Assembly (NCBI GenBank): GCA_947044405.1
Contig: CAMRHE010000035.1
Coordinates: 9,645,501 to 9,709,500 of the forward strand
DNA length: 64,000 bases
Reading direction: 5' to 3'
Source of the DNA: Leptodactylus fallax
Taxonomy: Eukaryota > Chordata > Amphibia > Anura > Leptodactylidae
Below the pieces are notes generated by a model. That model saw nothing but the letters and a program-made list of their open reading frames with translations. It made no database searches and was not told where the DNA came from. Of the stretch, positions 62,289-64,000 are shown in pieces. A program made the position numbers and the translations under genes. Each line of letters opens with the position of its first letter. Within the stretch, counting starts at the first letter, position 1.

Positions 62289-63310
62289 GGCTGTTCTATA
62301 AGGGACGGAATGAGAGTCTTATGTCTCATGACCTGTTGTATTCAAGCGATTCCTTGGGCCCAATTTTATTCAAGACCTTTACAAAAACTTCTCTCAAATT
62401 GTGATGGAGATCAGAATTCTCTGGACAACAGGATTCAGATTCCCCAGCAAGAAAAAACTTCCCTTCTATGGTGGTTCGATCCAGCAAACCTGGGCAAAGG
62501 AGTTGTGGTACCTAGGGCCTCAGGCTGTCATAGTCACGGACGCCAGTGGAATAGGCCGGGGAGCATCTGTAAAGGGCTCTTATCTTCATGGACTATGGTG
62601 TGTTCACATTCAGAGCCGCTCTTTGAATTACAGGGAGTTGAGGGCGGTTTGGGAGACCCTGAAAAAGTCAGGCGATCTTCTGCGCGGATCACACCTGAAG
62701 GTGATGTCAGACAACATCACGGTGGTCTCCTTTCTTTGTCACCAAGGTGGAACCAGGCACACGCATCTTCAGGCCTTAGCCAAAAAAATCTTCTCTTGGG
62801 CAGAATTGAACGTTTCCTCCCTTACGGCAGTGCACATAAAGGGCTCAGAGAAGCTGTCTGCAGACTTCCTCAGCTGCAAGAGGTTAGATCCGGGGGCTTG
62901 GTCCCTAAATCAGGACGTTTTCTCACAACTAACACTCAAGAGGGGGATCCCAAAGGTAGAGCTCTTTGCTTCTTCAGAGAACACCAAAGTAAGATGCTTC
63001 TTTTCCATCAAAAAAGGAGGACAAGAGGCAGCAATTGATGCACTGTCTCAGGATTGGGACATGGAGCTGGCGTATGCCTTCCTTCCGTTTCCTCTGATTC
63101 CCTTGGTTCTAAAGAAATTAAGAGAAAAGACGAGATTGATCCTGGTGGTTCCATCTTGGCCCAAGAGAAGTTGGTATCCCATCCTAAAACAACTGGCCCT
63201 GGAGTACCCAGTTCCTCTTTCCTTGACACCGGACCGGTTATCTCAGGGGTCGCTTCTACATCCAGATCTAGAGACTTTGAATCTAATGGCCTGGATCCTG
63301 TTAGGACAAG
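62289..63310 (+). pseudogene. DIRS RNase H and linker (element C)
   Basis: Resumes after PLE-D with AIPWAQFYSRPLQ. RNase H motifs are VIVTDASGIGRGAS, LNYRELRAVWETL, VMSDNITVVSFLCHQGGT and SEKLSADFLSC, so all four acidic positions are present. The linker IPKVELFASSENTKVRCF, then AYAFLPFPLIPLVLKKLREK and LHPDLETLNLMAW follow. After that the frame leaves the DIRS family at about 63310. The recombinase expected next is absent. One early frame change (62310-62400) apart, this part is well kept. Confidence 0.92.
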
Positions 63311-64000
63311 GGGCAAGGAACTCTGGGAACGCAGGATCACCCACAATGCCAAGCGTGCAGCTAATCAGCAGCCAGCCGGCCCTGTGATGTCACAGCCCTA
63401 TGAAAATCCTCGGCCATTTTTAGGTACAGTTATTTCACATTGCTCTTACTGTAGGGACAGACATCAGCAGAAGCTAGGGAAAGACTTTGAAAACAGAAGT
63501 TCAGGGAAAGAGCCTTAGAACTGTAGGGAAAGGAAAGAGAGGAACTGAAAGAAGAATTTGGGGTGGTTGCAGTGTAATTTACAGTAAGAATTTTAATATA
63601 CATTGCAGCACTCACTGCTGTTATATTGCTGCTCATTACTCATACCTGTGTCTTCAAGGTGGAACACAACAAGCCTTTTGCAGTACAGCAAAAAACTGTG
63701 AATTATCAACCACTAATATCTGCACTTATCTGTTCTAATGCCTTTTTCAAGGCGTTTTAGTGTGGAAACAATAGCCACTGATCTGTGCAGTAAGCTGTTA
63801 TTCTCACACTTACTTAATGGTGTGTGTTAGGTGTTTGTTAGTGTTGAAACAAGGGGCATATTTGCCGTTTTGTTCCAAGTATAAAATTAAAGGCCATTTT
63901 GCAGTACAGTACTACCAAAATATCATAATTCTTATCCAGTAATCTTTATCATGCTTTTTTTTAAAGGTGTTCATTAGTGGGGAAAGAAATAAGGGGCATA
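63311..64000. repeat. Start of a degenerate tandem repeat, unit about 220 bp
   Basis: 'cttttgcagtacagcaaa' at 63676 recurs as 'attttgcagtacagtact' at 63896, and 'gttttagtgtggaaacaata' at 63752 recurs as 'gttcattagtggggaaagaa' at 63968. Spacing is about 217-220 bp. 63311-63560 is non-repetitive as far as I can see. No gene. Confidence 0.45.

Larger units (their letters stand above)
54528..63310 (+). mobile_element. DIRS-type retrotransposon C, split by four later insertions
   Basis: Own segments are 54528-55567, 55944-57484, 57987-58142 and 62289-63310. The left terminal repeat (54528-54690) resembles that of DIRS B ('ttttccaggac', 'catgacagcacc'). Gag, reverse transcriptase and RNase H follow, then the linker. 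The element stops at about 63310, before the tyrosine recombinase and right repeat, so it is 3'-truncated. Later insertions are a Tc1 MITE, two Penelope-like elements and a Tc1 within the second of these. Confidence 0.9.

Noticed and set aside
63054..63518. 154-codon frame at the end of DIRS C
   Set aside because: Out of frame with RNase H and linker motifs, and crosses the truncation point of the element.
1..64000. tRNA, rRNA or snRNA genes
   Set aside because: No stretch with the conserved internal promoter boxes or cloverleaf arms was noticed. A covariance search was not possible, so small or decayed copies could be missed.

Overview
The window looks like vertebrate nuclear DNA, most probably from an amphibian with a large genome (an anuran is my best guess; the species cannot be read from the sequence). 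It is AT-rich and intron-rich. It is crowded with DIRS-type tyrosine-recombinase retrotransposons, Penelope-like elements, L1 and L2-type LINEs, several Tc1/mariner families, a hAT-type element and many foldback MITEs, a mix typical of frog genomes.

One host gene is present, on the minus strand: MMS22L, the partner of TONSL in RAD51 loading at damaged replication forks. The first nine coding exons are recognisable at 46428-46247, 20758-20633, 18593-18541, 16980-16893, 15204-15027, 14066-13973, 12822-12692, 5460-5347 and 1895-1716. All have GT/AG borders. They join in phase into 382 open codons that follow the vertebrate MMS22L N-terminus residue block by residue block; the rest of the gene lies left of position 1. 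Just upstream of the start codon are a GC-rich stretch, an inverted CCAAT box and an E2F-like site, as expected for an S-phase gene.

Layout. 1-145: end of a DIRS element. 893-4990: foldback repeats, a truncated Penelope-like element and a minisatellite in introns 8 and 9. 8391-12050: decayed DIRS element A in intron 7. 12.9-21.1 kb: small exons separated by MITEs and snap-back repeats. 21.6-44.7 kb (inside the 25.5-kb intron 1): a Tc1 element with an internal patch of its own 5' end; DIRS element B, well preserved with ITRs and internal complementary region; a full-length L1 with a 17-bp target duplication, itself holding a Tc1 element; a degenerate tandem-repeat field with a hAT insertion; and an L2-type LINE. 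46.4 kb rightwards is upstream of the gene: a near-perfect 154-bp palindrome, another L2 fragment, two Tc1 elements, and DIRS element C. Element C is broken by a one-armed Tc1 MITE, two Penelope-like insertions (each with a 14-bp target duplication) and a Tc1 element inside the second of these.

The most distinctive theme is a repeated insertion type. Several short Penelope-like copies show a hammerhead-ribozyme-like core (CUGANGA or a variant, stem II, GAAA), usually followed by AATAAA, and are bounded by inverted copies of their own 3' end. They occur at 4123-4798, 18956-19295, 57485-57972 and 58143-62274, with probable relatives at 16478-16853 and 24600-24720. None of the mobile elements looks intact enough to be autonomous: each major coding region carries at least one stop, frameshift or lost catalytic residue.
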